Assembly (NCBI GenBank): GCA_905221605.1
Contig: CAJNDS010002324.1
Coordinates: 1,314,879 to 1,378,878 of the forward strand
DNA: 64,000 nucleotides
Source of the DNA: Symbiodinium natans
Taxonomy: Eukaryota; Sar; Dinophyceae; Suessiales; Symbiodiniaceae
Direction of reading: 5' to 3'
A model generated the notes under the pieces. The model was given only the letters and a program-made list of their open reading frames with translations. It did not search any database and had not been told where the DNA came from. The translations under genes were made by a program, and so were the position numbers. Below, in pieces: positions 10,901 to 22,143 of this stretch (position 1 is its first letter; each line of letters starts with the position of its first letter).

Positions 10901-13900
10901 CAAAAACAAATGTCAGGAAACCTTCTGGGCTCTCCAAAAACATGAATTTTTGGTACCAAAATCAAATGTCAGGAAACCTTCTGGACTCTCCAAAAACGTG
11001 AGTTTTGGGCACCAAGAACAAATATCAGGAAACCTTCTGGGCTTTCCAAAAACATGAGGTTTGGGCACCAAAAACAAATGTCAGGAAACCTTCTGGACTC
11101 TCCAAAAACATGAGTTTTGGGCACCAAAAAAAAGGAAACCATCTGGACTATCCAAAAACATGAGTTTTGGGCACCAAAAACAAATGGCAGGAAACCTTCT
11201 GGGCTCTCCAAAAACATGAGTTTTGGGCACTAAAAACGAATGTCAGGAAATCTTGTGGGCTCTCCAAAAACATGAGTTGTGGGCACCAAAAGCAAATATC
11301 AGGAAACCTTCTGGGCTCTCCAAAAACATGAGTTCTGGGCACCAAAAACAAATGTCAGGAAATCTTCTGGACTCTCCAAACATATGAGTTTTGGGTACCA
11401 AAAACAAATGTCAGGAAACCTTCTGGGCTCTCCAAGAAAATGAAAGTTGGGCACCAAAAACAAATGGCAGGAAACCTTCTGGGCTCTCCAAAAACATGAG
11501 TTTTGGGCACCAAAAAAACAGAGGAATTCTTCTGGGCTCTCTAAAAACATGAGTTTTGGGCACCAAAAACAAAAGTCAGGCAACTTTCTGGACTCTCCAA
11601 AAATATGAGTTCTGGGCACCAAAAACAAATGTCAGGAAACCTTCTGGGCTCTCCAAAAACATGAGTTTTGAGCACCAACAACAAATGTCAGGAAACCTTC
11701 TGGACTATCCAAGAATATGAGTTTTGGGCACCAAAAACAAATGTCAGGAAACCTTCTGGGCTCTCGAAGATAATGAAGTTTGGGCACCAACAACAAATGT
11801 CAGGAAACCTTCTGGACTCTCCAAAAACATGAGTTTTGGGCACCAAAAACAAATGTCAGGAAACCTTCTGGGCTCTCCAAAAACAAGAAATTTGGGCACC
11901 AAAAACAAATTTCAGGAAACCTTCTGGGCTCTCCAAAAACATGAATTTTGGGCACCAAAAACAAATGTCAGGAAACCTTCTGGGCTCTCCAAGAATATGA
12001 AACTTGGGCACCAAAAACAAATGGCAGGAAACCTTCTGGGCTCTCCAAAAACATGAGTTTTGGGCACCAAAAAAACAGAGGAAATCTTCTGGGCTCTCTA
12101 AAAACATGAGTTTTGGGCACCAAAAACAAAAGTCAGGCAACTTTCTGGACTCTCCAAAAACATGAGTTTCGGGCAGCAAAAACAAATGTCAGGAAACCTT
12201 CTGGGCTCTCCAAAAACATGAGTTGTGGGCACCAAAAGCAAATGTCAGGAAACCTTTTGGACTCTTCAAAAATATGAATTCTGGGCACCAAAAAAAAAAG
12301 AAACCTTCTGGACAATCCAAAAATATGAGTTGTGGGCACCAAAAACAAATGTCAGGAAACCTTCTATGCTCTCCAAAAACATGAGTTTTGGGCACCAAAA
12401 ACAAATGTCAGGAAACCTTCTGGACTCTCCAAAAACGTGAGTTTTGGGCACCAACAACAAATGTCAGGAAACCTTCTGGACTATCCAAGAATATGAGTTT
12501 TGGGCACCAAAAACAAATGTCAGGAAACCTTCTGGGCTCTCGAAGATAATGAAATTTGGGCACCAAAACAAATGTCAGGAAACCTTCTGGGCTCTCCAAG
12601 AATATGAAACTTGGGCACCAAAAACAAATGGCAGGAAACCTTCTGGGCTCTCCAAAAACGTGAGTTTTGGGAACAAAAAAAAAAGAGGAAACCTTCTGGG
12701 CTCTCCAAAAACATGAGTTTTGGGCACCAAAAACAAATGTCAGGAAACCTTCTGGGCTCTGCAAAATCATGACTTGTCAGGGAACCTTCTGGGCTCTCCA
12801 AAATCATGAGTTTTGGGCACCAACAACAAATGTCAGCAAACCTTCTGCGCTCTCCAAAAACATGAGTTTTGGGCACCAAAAACGAATGGCAGGAAACCTT
12901 CTAGACTCTCCAAAAACATGCGTTTTGGAAACCAAAAACAAAATGTCAGGAAACCTTCTGGGCTCTCCAAAAACATGAGTTTTGGGGAACCAAAAACAAA
13001 ATATCAGGAAACCTTCTGGGCTCTCCAAAAAACATGAGTTTTGGGCACCAAAAACAAATGTCAGGAAACCTTCTGGGCTCTGCAAAATCATGAATTGTCA
13101 GGGAACCTTCTGGGCTCTCCAAAATCATGAGTTTTGGGCACCAAAAACAAATGTCAGGAAACCTTCTGGGCTCTCCAAAAATATGAGTGTTGGGCACCAA
13201 AAACAAATATCAGGACACCTTCTGGGCTCTCCAAAAACAAGAAATTTGGGCACCAAAAACAAATGTCAGGAAACCTTCTGGGTTCTCCAAAAACATGAGT
13301 TTTGGGCACCAATAACAAATGTTAGCAAACCGTCTGGGCTCTCCAAAAATATGAGTTCTGGGCAGCAAAAACAAATGTCAGGAAACCTCTGGGCTCTCCA
13401 AAAACATGAATTTCGGGTACCAAAAATAAATGTCAGGAAACCGTCTGGGCTCTCCAAAAACATGAGTTTTGGGCACCAAAAACAAATGTCAGGAAATCTT
13501 GTGGGCTCTCCAAAAACATGAGATTTGGGCACCAACAACAAATGTCAGGAAGCCTTCTGGGCTCTCCAAAAAAATGACTATTGGGCACCAAAAACAAATG
13601 TCAGCAAACCTTCTGGGCTCTCCAAAAACATGAATTTTGGGTACCAAAAACAAAAGTCAGGAAACCTTCTGGACTCTTCAAAAATAAGAAATTTGAGCAC
13701 CAAAAACAAATGTCAGGAAACCTTCTGGGCTCTCCCAAAACATGAGTTTTGGGCACCAAAAACAAATGTCAGGCAACCTTCTGGATTCTCCAAAAACATG
13801 AGTTTCGAGCAACAAAAACAAATGTCAGGAAACCTTCTGGGCTCTCCAAGAACATGAGTTTTGGGCACCAAGAGCAAATGTCAGGAAACCTTTTGGGCTC

Positions 13901-15801
13901 TCCAAAAATATGAGTTCTGGGCACCAAAAACAAATGTCAGGAAACCTTCTGGGTTCTCCAAAACATGAGTTTTGGGCACCAAAAACAAATGGCAGGAAAT
14001 CTTCTGGGCTCTCCAAAAACATGAGTTTTGGGCACCAAAAACAAATGTCAGGAAACCTTCTGGGCTCTCCAAAAACATGACTATTGGGCACCAAAAACAA
14101 ATGCCAGGAAACCTTCTGGGCTCTCCAAAAACGTGAGTTTTGGGCACCAATAACAAATATCAGGAAACCTTCTGGACTATCCAAAAATATGAGTTTTGGG
14201 CACCAAAAACAAATGTCAGGAAACCTTCTGGGCTCTCCAAAAAAAATGAGTTTTGGGCACCAAAATCAAATGTCAGGAAACCTTCTGGGCTCTCGAAGAA
14301 CATGAAATTTGGGCACCATAAACAAATGGCAGGAAATCTTCTGGGCTCTCCAAAAACGTGAGTTTTGGGCGCCAACAACAAATGTCAGGAATCCTTCTGC
14401 ATGGGCTCTCCAAAAACATGAGTTTTGGGCACCAAAAAAAAAGAAAACCTTCTGGGCGCTCCAAAAACATGAGTTTTGGGCACCAAAAACAAATGTCAGG
14501 AAATCTTCTGGGCTTTCCAAAAACATGAGTTTTGGGCACCCAAAACAAATGTCAGGAAACCTTCTGGGCTCTCCAAAAACATGAGTTTTGGGCACCAAAA
14601 ACAAATGTCAGGAAACCTTCTGGACTCTCCAAAAATATGAGTTTTGGGCACCAAAAACAAACGTCAGGAAACCTTCTGGGCTCGCCAAAAATATGAGTTT
14701 TGGGCACCAAAAACATATGTCAGCAAACCTTCTGGGCTCTCCAAAACCAGGAGTTGTGGGTACCAAAAAAATGCCAGGAAACCTTCTGGACTCTCCAAAA
14801 ACAGGAGTTTTGGGCACCAAAAACAAATGTCAGCAAACCGTCTGGGCTCTCCAAAAACATCAGTTTTGGGCATCAAAAACAAATGTCAGGAAACCTTCTG
14901 GGCTCTCCAAAAACATGAGTTTTGGACAGCAAAAACAAATGTCAGGAAACCTTCTGGGCTCTCCAAAAAACATGAGTTTTGGGCACCAAAAAAAGGAAAC
15001 CTTCTGGACTATCCAAAAACATGAGTTTTGGGCACCGAAAACGAATGTCAGGAAATCTTGTGGGCTCTCCAAAAACATGAGTTTTGGGAACCAAGAACAA
15101 ATGTCAGGAAACCTTCTGGGCTCTCCAAAAACATGAGTTCTGGGCACCAAAAACAAATGTCAGGAAGCTTTCTGGGCTCTCCAAAAACATGAGTTTTGGA
15201 CACCAAAAACAAATGTCAGGAAACCTTCTGGGCTCTCCAAGAACATGAAATTTGGGCACCAAAAACAAATGGCAGGAAATCTTCTGGGCTCTCCAAAAAC
15301 ATGAATTTCGGGTACCAAAAACAAATGTCAGGAAACCGTCTGGGCTCTCCAAAAACATGAGTTTTGGGCACCAAAAACAAATGTCAGGAAATCTTGTGGG
15401 CTCTCCAAAAACATGAGATTTGGGCACCAAAAACAGATGTCAGGAAACCTTCTGGGCTCTCCAAAACATGAATTTTGGGCACCAAAAACAAATGGCAGGA
15501 AATCTTCTGGGCTCTCCAAAACCATGGGTTTTGGGCACCAAAAACAAATGTCAGGAAACCTTCTGGGCTCTCCAAAAACATGACTATTGGGCACCAAAAA
15601 CAAATGTCAGGAAACCTTCTGGGCTCTCCAAAAAAATGAGTTTTGGGCACCAAAAACAAATGTCAGGAAGCCTTCTGGGCTCTCCGAAACATGAGTTTTG
15701 GGCACCAAAAGCAAATGTCAGGAAACCTTTTGGGCTCTCCAAAAATATGAGTTCTGGGCACCAAAAACAAATGTCAGGAAACCTTCTGGGCTATCCAAAA
15801 A
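7917..15801 (+). repeat. Macro-unit U2 (about 7.9-kb type)
   Basis: This is the second copy of the U1-type unit, bounded by 26-bp stubs at 7917 and 15802 (7885 bp). Relative to U1 it has one extra monomer near 9117-9172. It carries a different segment at about 10580-12700, and lacks the GCCGGC and GCTAAAAAT variants there. It also has about 217 extra bp near 14980-15200, which raises the offset from 7667 to 7884. The 37-bp monomers at 12768 and 13089 keep the same 321-bp spacing as in U1. Parts of U2 (11724-12185 and 13825-15660) reappear at the right end of both 12.63-kb copies. Confidence 0.85.
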
Positions 15802-15827
15802 CATGAATTTTGGAAAATGTCCAAAAA
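15802..15827 (+). repeat. 26-bp stub monomer (M1), copy 3
   Basis: This is the same 26-bp stub, 7885 bp after copy 2. It is followed by the same CGTGAG / GGGCGCCAACAAC / AAGAAATTTGGG series as the other stubs. Confidence 0.9.
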
Positions 15828-18060
15828 CATGAGTTTTGGGCACCAAAAACAAATGTCAGGAAACCTTCTGGGCTCTCCAAAAACGTGAGTTTTGGGCGCC
15901 AACAACAAATGTCAGGAAACCTTCTGGACTCTCCAAAAACATGAGTTGTGGGCACCAAAAACAAATGTCAGGAAACCTTCTGGGCTCTCCAAAAACAAGA
16001 AATTTGGGCACCAAAAACAAATGTCAGGAAACCTTCTGGGCTCTCCAAAAAAATGAGTTTTGGGCACCAAAAACAAATGTCAGGAAACCGTCTGGTCTCT
16101 CCAAAAAAGTGAGTTTTGGGCACCAACAACAAATGTCAGGAAACCTTCTGTGCTCTTCAAAAATAAGAAAGTTGGGCACCAAAAACAAATGTCAGCAAAC
16201 CTTTTGGGCTCTCCACAAACATGAGTTTTGGGCACCAAAAAAAAGTCAGGCATTTTTCTGGGCTCTCCAAAAACATGAGTTTCGGGCAGCACAAACAAAT
16301 GTCAGGAAACCTTCTGGGCTCTCCAAAAACATGAGTTGTGGGCACCAAAAGGAAATGTCAGGAAACCTTTTGGGCTCTAAAAACATGAATTCTGGGCACC
16401 AAAAAAAATAGGAAACCTTCTGGACTATCCAAAAACATGAGTTTTGGGCACCAAAAACAAATGTCAGGAAACCTTCTACGCTCTCCAAAAACATGAGTTT
16501 TGGGCACCAAAAACAAATGTCAGGAAACCTTCTGGACTCTCCAAAAACGTGAGTTTTGGGCACCAACAGCAAATGTCAGGAAACCTTCTGGACAATCCAA
16601 AAACATGATTGTTGGGCACCAAAAACAAATGGCAGGAAACCTTCTGGACTCTCCAAAGAAAGGAGTTTCGGGCAGCAAAAACAAATGTCAGGAAACCTTC
16701 TGGGCTCTCCAAAAACATGAGTTTTGGGCACCAACAACAAATGTCAGGAAGCCTTCTGGGCTCTCCAAAAAAATGAGTTTTGGAAACCAAAAACAAATGT
16801 CAGGAAACCTTCTGGGCTCTCCAAAAACATGAGTTTTGGGCACCGAAAACAAATGTCAGGAAACCTTCTGGACTATCCAAAAACATGAGTTTGGGGCACC
16901 AAAAACAAATGTCAGGAAACCTTCTGGGCTCTCCAAAAACGTGAGTTTTGGGCACCAAAAACAAATGTCAGGAAACCTTCTGGACTCTCCAAAAACATGA
17001 GTTTTGGGTACCAAAAACAAATGTCAGGAAACCTTCTGGACTCTCCAAAAATTGAGTTTTGGGTACCAAAAACAAATGTCAGGAAATCTTCTGGGCTCTC
17101 CAAAAACATGAGTTTTGGGCACCAAAAACAAATGTCAGGAAACCTTCTGGACTCTCCAAAAACATGAGTTTTGGGTACCAAAAACAAATGTCAGGAAACC
17201 TTCTGGACTATCCAAAAACATGAGTTTTGGGCACCAAAAACAAATGGCAGGAAACCTTCTGGGCCTCCAAAAACATGAGTTTTGGGCACCAAAAACGAAT
17301 GTCAGGAAATCTTGTGGGCTCTCCAAAAACATGAGTTGTGGGCACCAAAAGCAAATATCAGGATACCTTCTGGGCTCTCCAAAAACATGAGTTCTGGGCA
17401 CCAAAAACAAAATGTCAGGAAACCTTCTGGGCTCTCCAAAAACATGAGTTTTGGGCACCAAAAACAAATGTCAGCAAACCTTCTGGGCTCTCCAAAAACA
17501 TGAGTTTTGGGCACCAAACACAAATGTCAGCAAACCTTCTGGGCTCTCGAAAAACATGAGTTTTGGGCACCAAAAACAAATGTCAGGAAACCTTCTGGGC
17601 TATCCAAAAACATGACTATTGGGCATCAAAAACAAATGTCAGGAAACCATCTGGGCTCTCCAAAAACATGATTTCTGGGCACCAAAAACAAATGTCAGGA
17701 AACCTTCTGGGCTCTCCAAAAACATGAGTTTTGGGCACCAAGAACAAATGTCAGGAAACCTTCTGGGCTCTCCAAAAACATGACTGTTGGGCACCAAAAA
17801 CAAATGTCAGGAAACCTTCTGGGCTCTCCAAAAACGTGAGTTTGGGCACCAAAAGCAAATGTCAGGAAACCTTTTGGGCTCTCCAAAAACATGAATTCTG
17901 GGCACCAAAAAAAAATAGGAAACCTTCTGGACTATCCAAAAACATGAGTTTTGGGCACCAAAAACAAATGTCAGGAAACCTTCTGGGCTCTCCAAAAACA
18001 TGAATTTTGGGTACCAAAAACAAATGTCAGGAAACCTTCTGGACTCTCCAAAAACGTGAG

Positions 18061-18290
18061 TTTTCGGGGAAACCAATAACAAATATTCAAAAACATGAGT
18101 TTTGGGCACCAAAAACAAATGTCAGGAAACCTTCTGGGCTCTTCAAAAACATGAGGTTTGGGCACCAAAAACAAATGTCAGGAAACCTTCTGGGCTCTCG
18201 AAAAACATGAGTTTTGGGCACCAAAAACAAATGTGGAAACCTTCTGGGCTCTCCGAGTTTTGGAAACATGAGTCAAATGGCACCAAAAGC
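18061..18290 (+). repeat. Irregular patch of broken monomers in U3
   Basis: Monomer order is disturbed here in a way not seen in the parallel places of U5 (about 24380-24560) or U6 (about 29025-29210). Examples are TTTTCGGGGAAACC, then AACAAATATTCAAAAACATG at 18079-18098, AAATGTGGAAACC at 18229-18241, and a scrambled CCGAGTTTTGGAAACATG followed by AGTCAAATGGCACC at 18254-18285. It could be a real set of small rearrangements or a local consensus error in the assembly. Confidence 0.75.
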
Positions 18291-20585
18291 AAATATCAGG
18301 AAACCTTTTGGCTCTCCAAAACATGAATTTTGGGCACCAAAATCAAATGTCAGGAAACTTTCTGGGCTCTCCAAATGAGTTTTGGACACCAAAATCAAAT
18401 GTCAGGAAACATTCTGGGCTCTCCAAAAACATGAGTTTTGGGCACCAACAACAAATGTCAGGAAACCTTCTGGGCTCTCCAGAAACGTGAGTTTTGGGCA
18501 CCAAAAACAAAAATGTCAGGAAACCTTCTGGACTATCCAAACACATGAGTTTTGGGCACCAAAAACAAATGTCACGAAACCTTCTGGGCTCTCCAAAAAT
18601 ATCAGTTTTGGGCACCAAAAACAAATGTCAGTAAACCTTCTGGGCTCTCCAAAAATATAACTGTTGGGCACCAAAAACAAATGTCAGGAAACCTTCTGGG
18701 CTCCCCAAAAACATGAGTTTGGGGCACCAAAAACAAATGTCAGGAAACCTTCTGGGCTCTCCAAATGAGTTTTGGACACCAAAAACAAATGTCAGGAAAC
18801 CTTCTGGGCTCTCCAAAAACATGAGTTTTGGGCACCAAAAACAAATGTCAGGAAATCTTCTGGGCTCTCCAAAAATATGATTTTTTGGCACCAAAATCAA
18901 ATGTCAGGAAACTTTCTGGGCTCTCCAAAAATATGAGTTGTGGGCACCAAAAACAAATGTCAGGAACCTTCTGGGTTCTCCAAAAATATGAGTTTTGGAG
19001 GCTAAAAATAAATATCAAGAAATCTTCTGGGCTATCCAAAAATATGAGTTTTGGGCGCCAAAATCAAATGTCAGGAAACCTTCTGGTCTCTCCAAAAATA
19101 TAACTGTTGGGCACCAAAAACAAATGTCAGGAAACCTTCTGGGCTCTCCAAGAACATGAGTTTTGGGCACCAACAACAAATGTCAGGAACCTTCTGGACT
19201 CTCCAAAACCGTGAGTTTGGGGCACCAAAAACAAATGTCAGGAAACCTTCTGCGCTCTCCAAAAACATGAGTTTTGGGCACCAAAAACAAATGGCAGGAA
19301 ACCTTCTGGGCCCTCCAACATCATGAGTTTTGGGCACCAAAAGCGAATGTCAGGAAATCTTGTGGGCTCTCCAAAAACATGAGTTTTGGGCACCAAAAAC
19401 AAATGTCAGGAAACCATCTGGACTCTCCCAAAATATGAGTTTTGGGCACCAACAACAAATGTCAGGAAACCTTCTGGGCTCTCCAAAAATATGATTTTTG
19501 GGCCGGCACCAAAAACAAATGTCAGGAAACCTTCTGGACTCTCCAAAAACATGCGTTTTGGAAATCAAAACAAAATGTCAGGAGACCTTCTGGGCTGTCC
19601 AAAAACATGAATTTTGGGCACCAAAAACGAATGTCAGGAAACCTTCTGCGCTCTCCAAAAACATGAGTTTTGGGCACCAAAAACAAATGGCAGGAAAACT
19701 TCTGGGCTCTGCAAAATCATGAATTGTCAGGGAACCTTCTGGGCTCTCCAAAAACATGAGTTTTGGGAGTTTTGGGCACCAAAAACAAATGTCAGGAAAC
19801 CTTCTGCGCTCTCCAAATGCATGAGTTTTGGGCACCAAAAACAAATGGCAGGAAACCTTCTGGGCTCTCCAAAAACATGCGTTTTGGAAACCAAAACAAA
19901 TTGTCAGGAAACCTTCTGGGCTGTCCAAAAACGAGAATTTTGGGGAACCAAAAACAAAATATCAGGAAACCTTCTGGGCTCTCCAAAAAACATGAGTTTT
20001 GGGCACCAAAAACAAATGTCAGGAAACCTTCTGGGCTCTGCAAAATCATGAATTGTCAGGGAACCTTCTGGGCTCTCCAAAATCATGAGCTTTGGGCACC
20101 AAAAACAAATGTCAGGAAACCTTCTGGGCTCTCCAAAAATATGAGTGTTGGGCCCAAAAACAAATGTCAGGACACCTTCTGGGCTCTCCAAAAACATGAG
20201 ATTTGGGCACCAAAAACAGATGTCAGGAAACCTTCTGGGTTCTCCAAAACATGAGTTTTGGGCACCAAAAACAAATGGCAGGAAATCTTCTGGGCTCTCC
20301 AAAACCATGAGTTTTGGGCACCAAAAACAAATGTCAGGAAACCTTCTGGGCTCTCCAAAAACATGACTATTGGGCACCAAAAACAAATGTCAGGAAACCT
20401 TCTGGGCTCTCCAAAAAAATGAGTTTTGGGCACCAAAAACAAATGTCAGGAAGCCTTCTGGGCTCTCCGAAACATGAGTTTTGGGCACCAAAAGAAAAAT
20501 GTCAGGAAACCTTTTGGGCTCTCCAAAAATATGAGTTCTGGGCACCAAAAACAAATGTCAGGAAACCTTCTGGGCTATCCAAAAA

Positions 20586-20611
20586 CATGAATTTTGGAAA
20601 ATGTCCAAAAA
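20586..20611 (+). repeat. 26-bp stub monomer (M1), copy 4
   Basis: This is the same stub, 4784 bp after copy 3. It starts the short U4 interval. Confidence 0.9.
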
Positions 20612-22117
20612 CATGAGTTTTGGGCACCAAAAACAAATGTCAGGAAACCTTCTGGGCTCTCCAAAAACGTGAGTTTTGGGCGCCAACAACAAATGTCAGG
20701 AAACCTTCTGGACTCTCCAAAAACATGAGTTGTGGGCACCAAAAACAAATGTCAGGAAACCTTCTGGGCTCTCCAAAAACAAGAAATTTGGGCACCAAAA
20801 ACAAATGTCAGGAAACCTTCTGGGCTCTCCAAAAAAATGAGTTTTGGGCACCAAAAACAAATGTCAGGAAACCGTCTGGTCTCTCCAAAAAAGTGAGTTT
20901 TGGGCACCAACAACAAATGGCAGGAAACCTTCTGTGCTCTTCAAAAATAAGAAAGTTGGGCACCAAAAACAAATGTCAGCAAACCTTTTGGGCTCTCCAC
21001 AAACATGAGTTTTGGGCACCAAAAAAACAAGTCAGGCAACTTTCTGGACTCTCCAAAAACATGAGTTTCGGGCAGCACAAACAAATGTCAGGAAACCTTC
21101 TGGGCTCTCCAAAAACATGAGTTGTGGGCACCAAAAGGAAATGTCAGGAAACCTTTTGGGCTCTCCAAAAACATGAAATCTGGGCACCAAAAAAAATAGG
21201 AAACCTTCTGGACTAAACAAAAACATGAGTTTTGGGCACCAAAAACAAATGTCAGGAAACCTTCTACGCTCTCCAAAAACATGAGTTTTGGGCACCAAAA
21301 ACAAATGTCAGGAAACCTTCTGGACTCTCCAAAAACGTGAGTTTTGGGCACCAACAGCAAATGTCAGGAAACCTTCTGGACAATCCAAAAAGATGATTGT
21401 TGGGCACCAAAAACAAATGGCAGGAAACCTTCTGGACTCTCCAAAGAAAGGAGTTTCGGGCAGCAAAAACAAATGTCAGGAAACCTTCTGGGCTCTCCAA
21501 AAACATGAGTTTTGGGCACCAACAACAAATGTCAGGAAGCCTTCTGGACTATCCAAAAACATGAGTTTTGGAAACCAAAAACGAATGTCAGGAAATCTTG
21601 TGGGCTCTCCAAAAACATGAGTTTTGGGAACCAAGAACAAATGTCAGGAAACCTTCTGGGCTCTCCAAAAACATGAGTTCTGGGCACCAAGAGCAAATGT
21701 CAGGAACCTTTTGGGCTCTCCAAAAATATGAGTTTTGGACACCAAAAACAAATGTCAGGAAACCTTCTGGGCTCTCCAAGAACATGAGTTTTGGGCACCA
21801 AAAACAAATGGCAGGAAATCTTCTGGGCTCTCCAAAACCATGAGTTTTGGGCACCAAAAACAAATGTCAGGAAACCTTCTGGGCTCTCCAAAAACATGAC
21901 TATTGGGCACCAAAAACAAATGTCAGGAAACCTTCTGGGCTCTCCAAAAAAATGAGTTTTGGGCACCAAAAACAAATGTCAGGAAGCCTTCTGGGCTCTC
22001 CGAAACATGAGTTTTGGGCACCAAAAGCAAATGTCAGGAAACCTTTTGGGCTCTCCAAAAATATGAGTTCTGGGCACCAAAAACAAATGTCAGGAAACCT
22101 TCTGGGCTATCCAAAAA
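20586..22117 (+). repeat. Macro-unit U4, short deletion derivative (1532 bp)
   Basis: This is the shortest interval between 26-bp stubs. Bases 20586 to about 21540 follow U3/U5 (21288 matches 16500 and 22822). After about 21545 the sequence switches to variants found just upstream of stubs in other units, and 21847-22122 repeats 20314-20590. The simplest reading is a U3/U5-type unit that lost about 3.2 kb in one unequal exchange or deletion. The GCCGGC, GCTAAAAAT and 37-bp landmarks, which lie in the missing part, are all absent, which fits that reading. Confidence 0.8.
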
Positions 22118-22143
22118 CATGAATTTTGGAAAATGTCCAAAAA
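22118..22143 (+). repeat. 26-bp stub monomer (M1), copy 5
   Basis: This is the same stub, only 1532 bp after copy 4. It closes the deletion-derived U4 interval. Confidence 0.9.

Larger units (their letters stand above)
15802..20585 (+). repeat. Macro-unit U3 (4784 bp between stubs)
   Basis: This unit is bounded by stubs at 15802 and 20586. It begins like U1 and U2 after their stubs, then follows an order shared with U5 and U6. Matching points are 17115/23438/28080, 17731/24054/28696, 18382/24660/29302 and 19386/25665/30252. The offset to U5 is 6323 before about 18050 and 6279 after it, so U3 has gained about 45 bp relative spacing loss at an irregular patch near 18061-18290. It contains the GCTAAAAAT variant at 19001, GCCGGC at 19502 and 37-bp monomers at 19718 and 20047. 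Confidence 0.85.
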
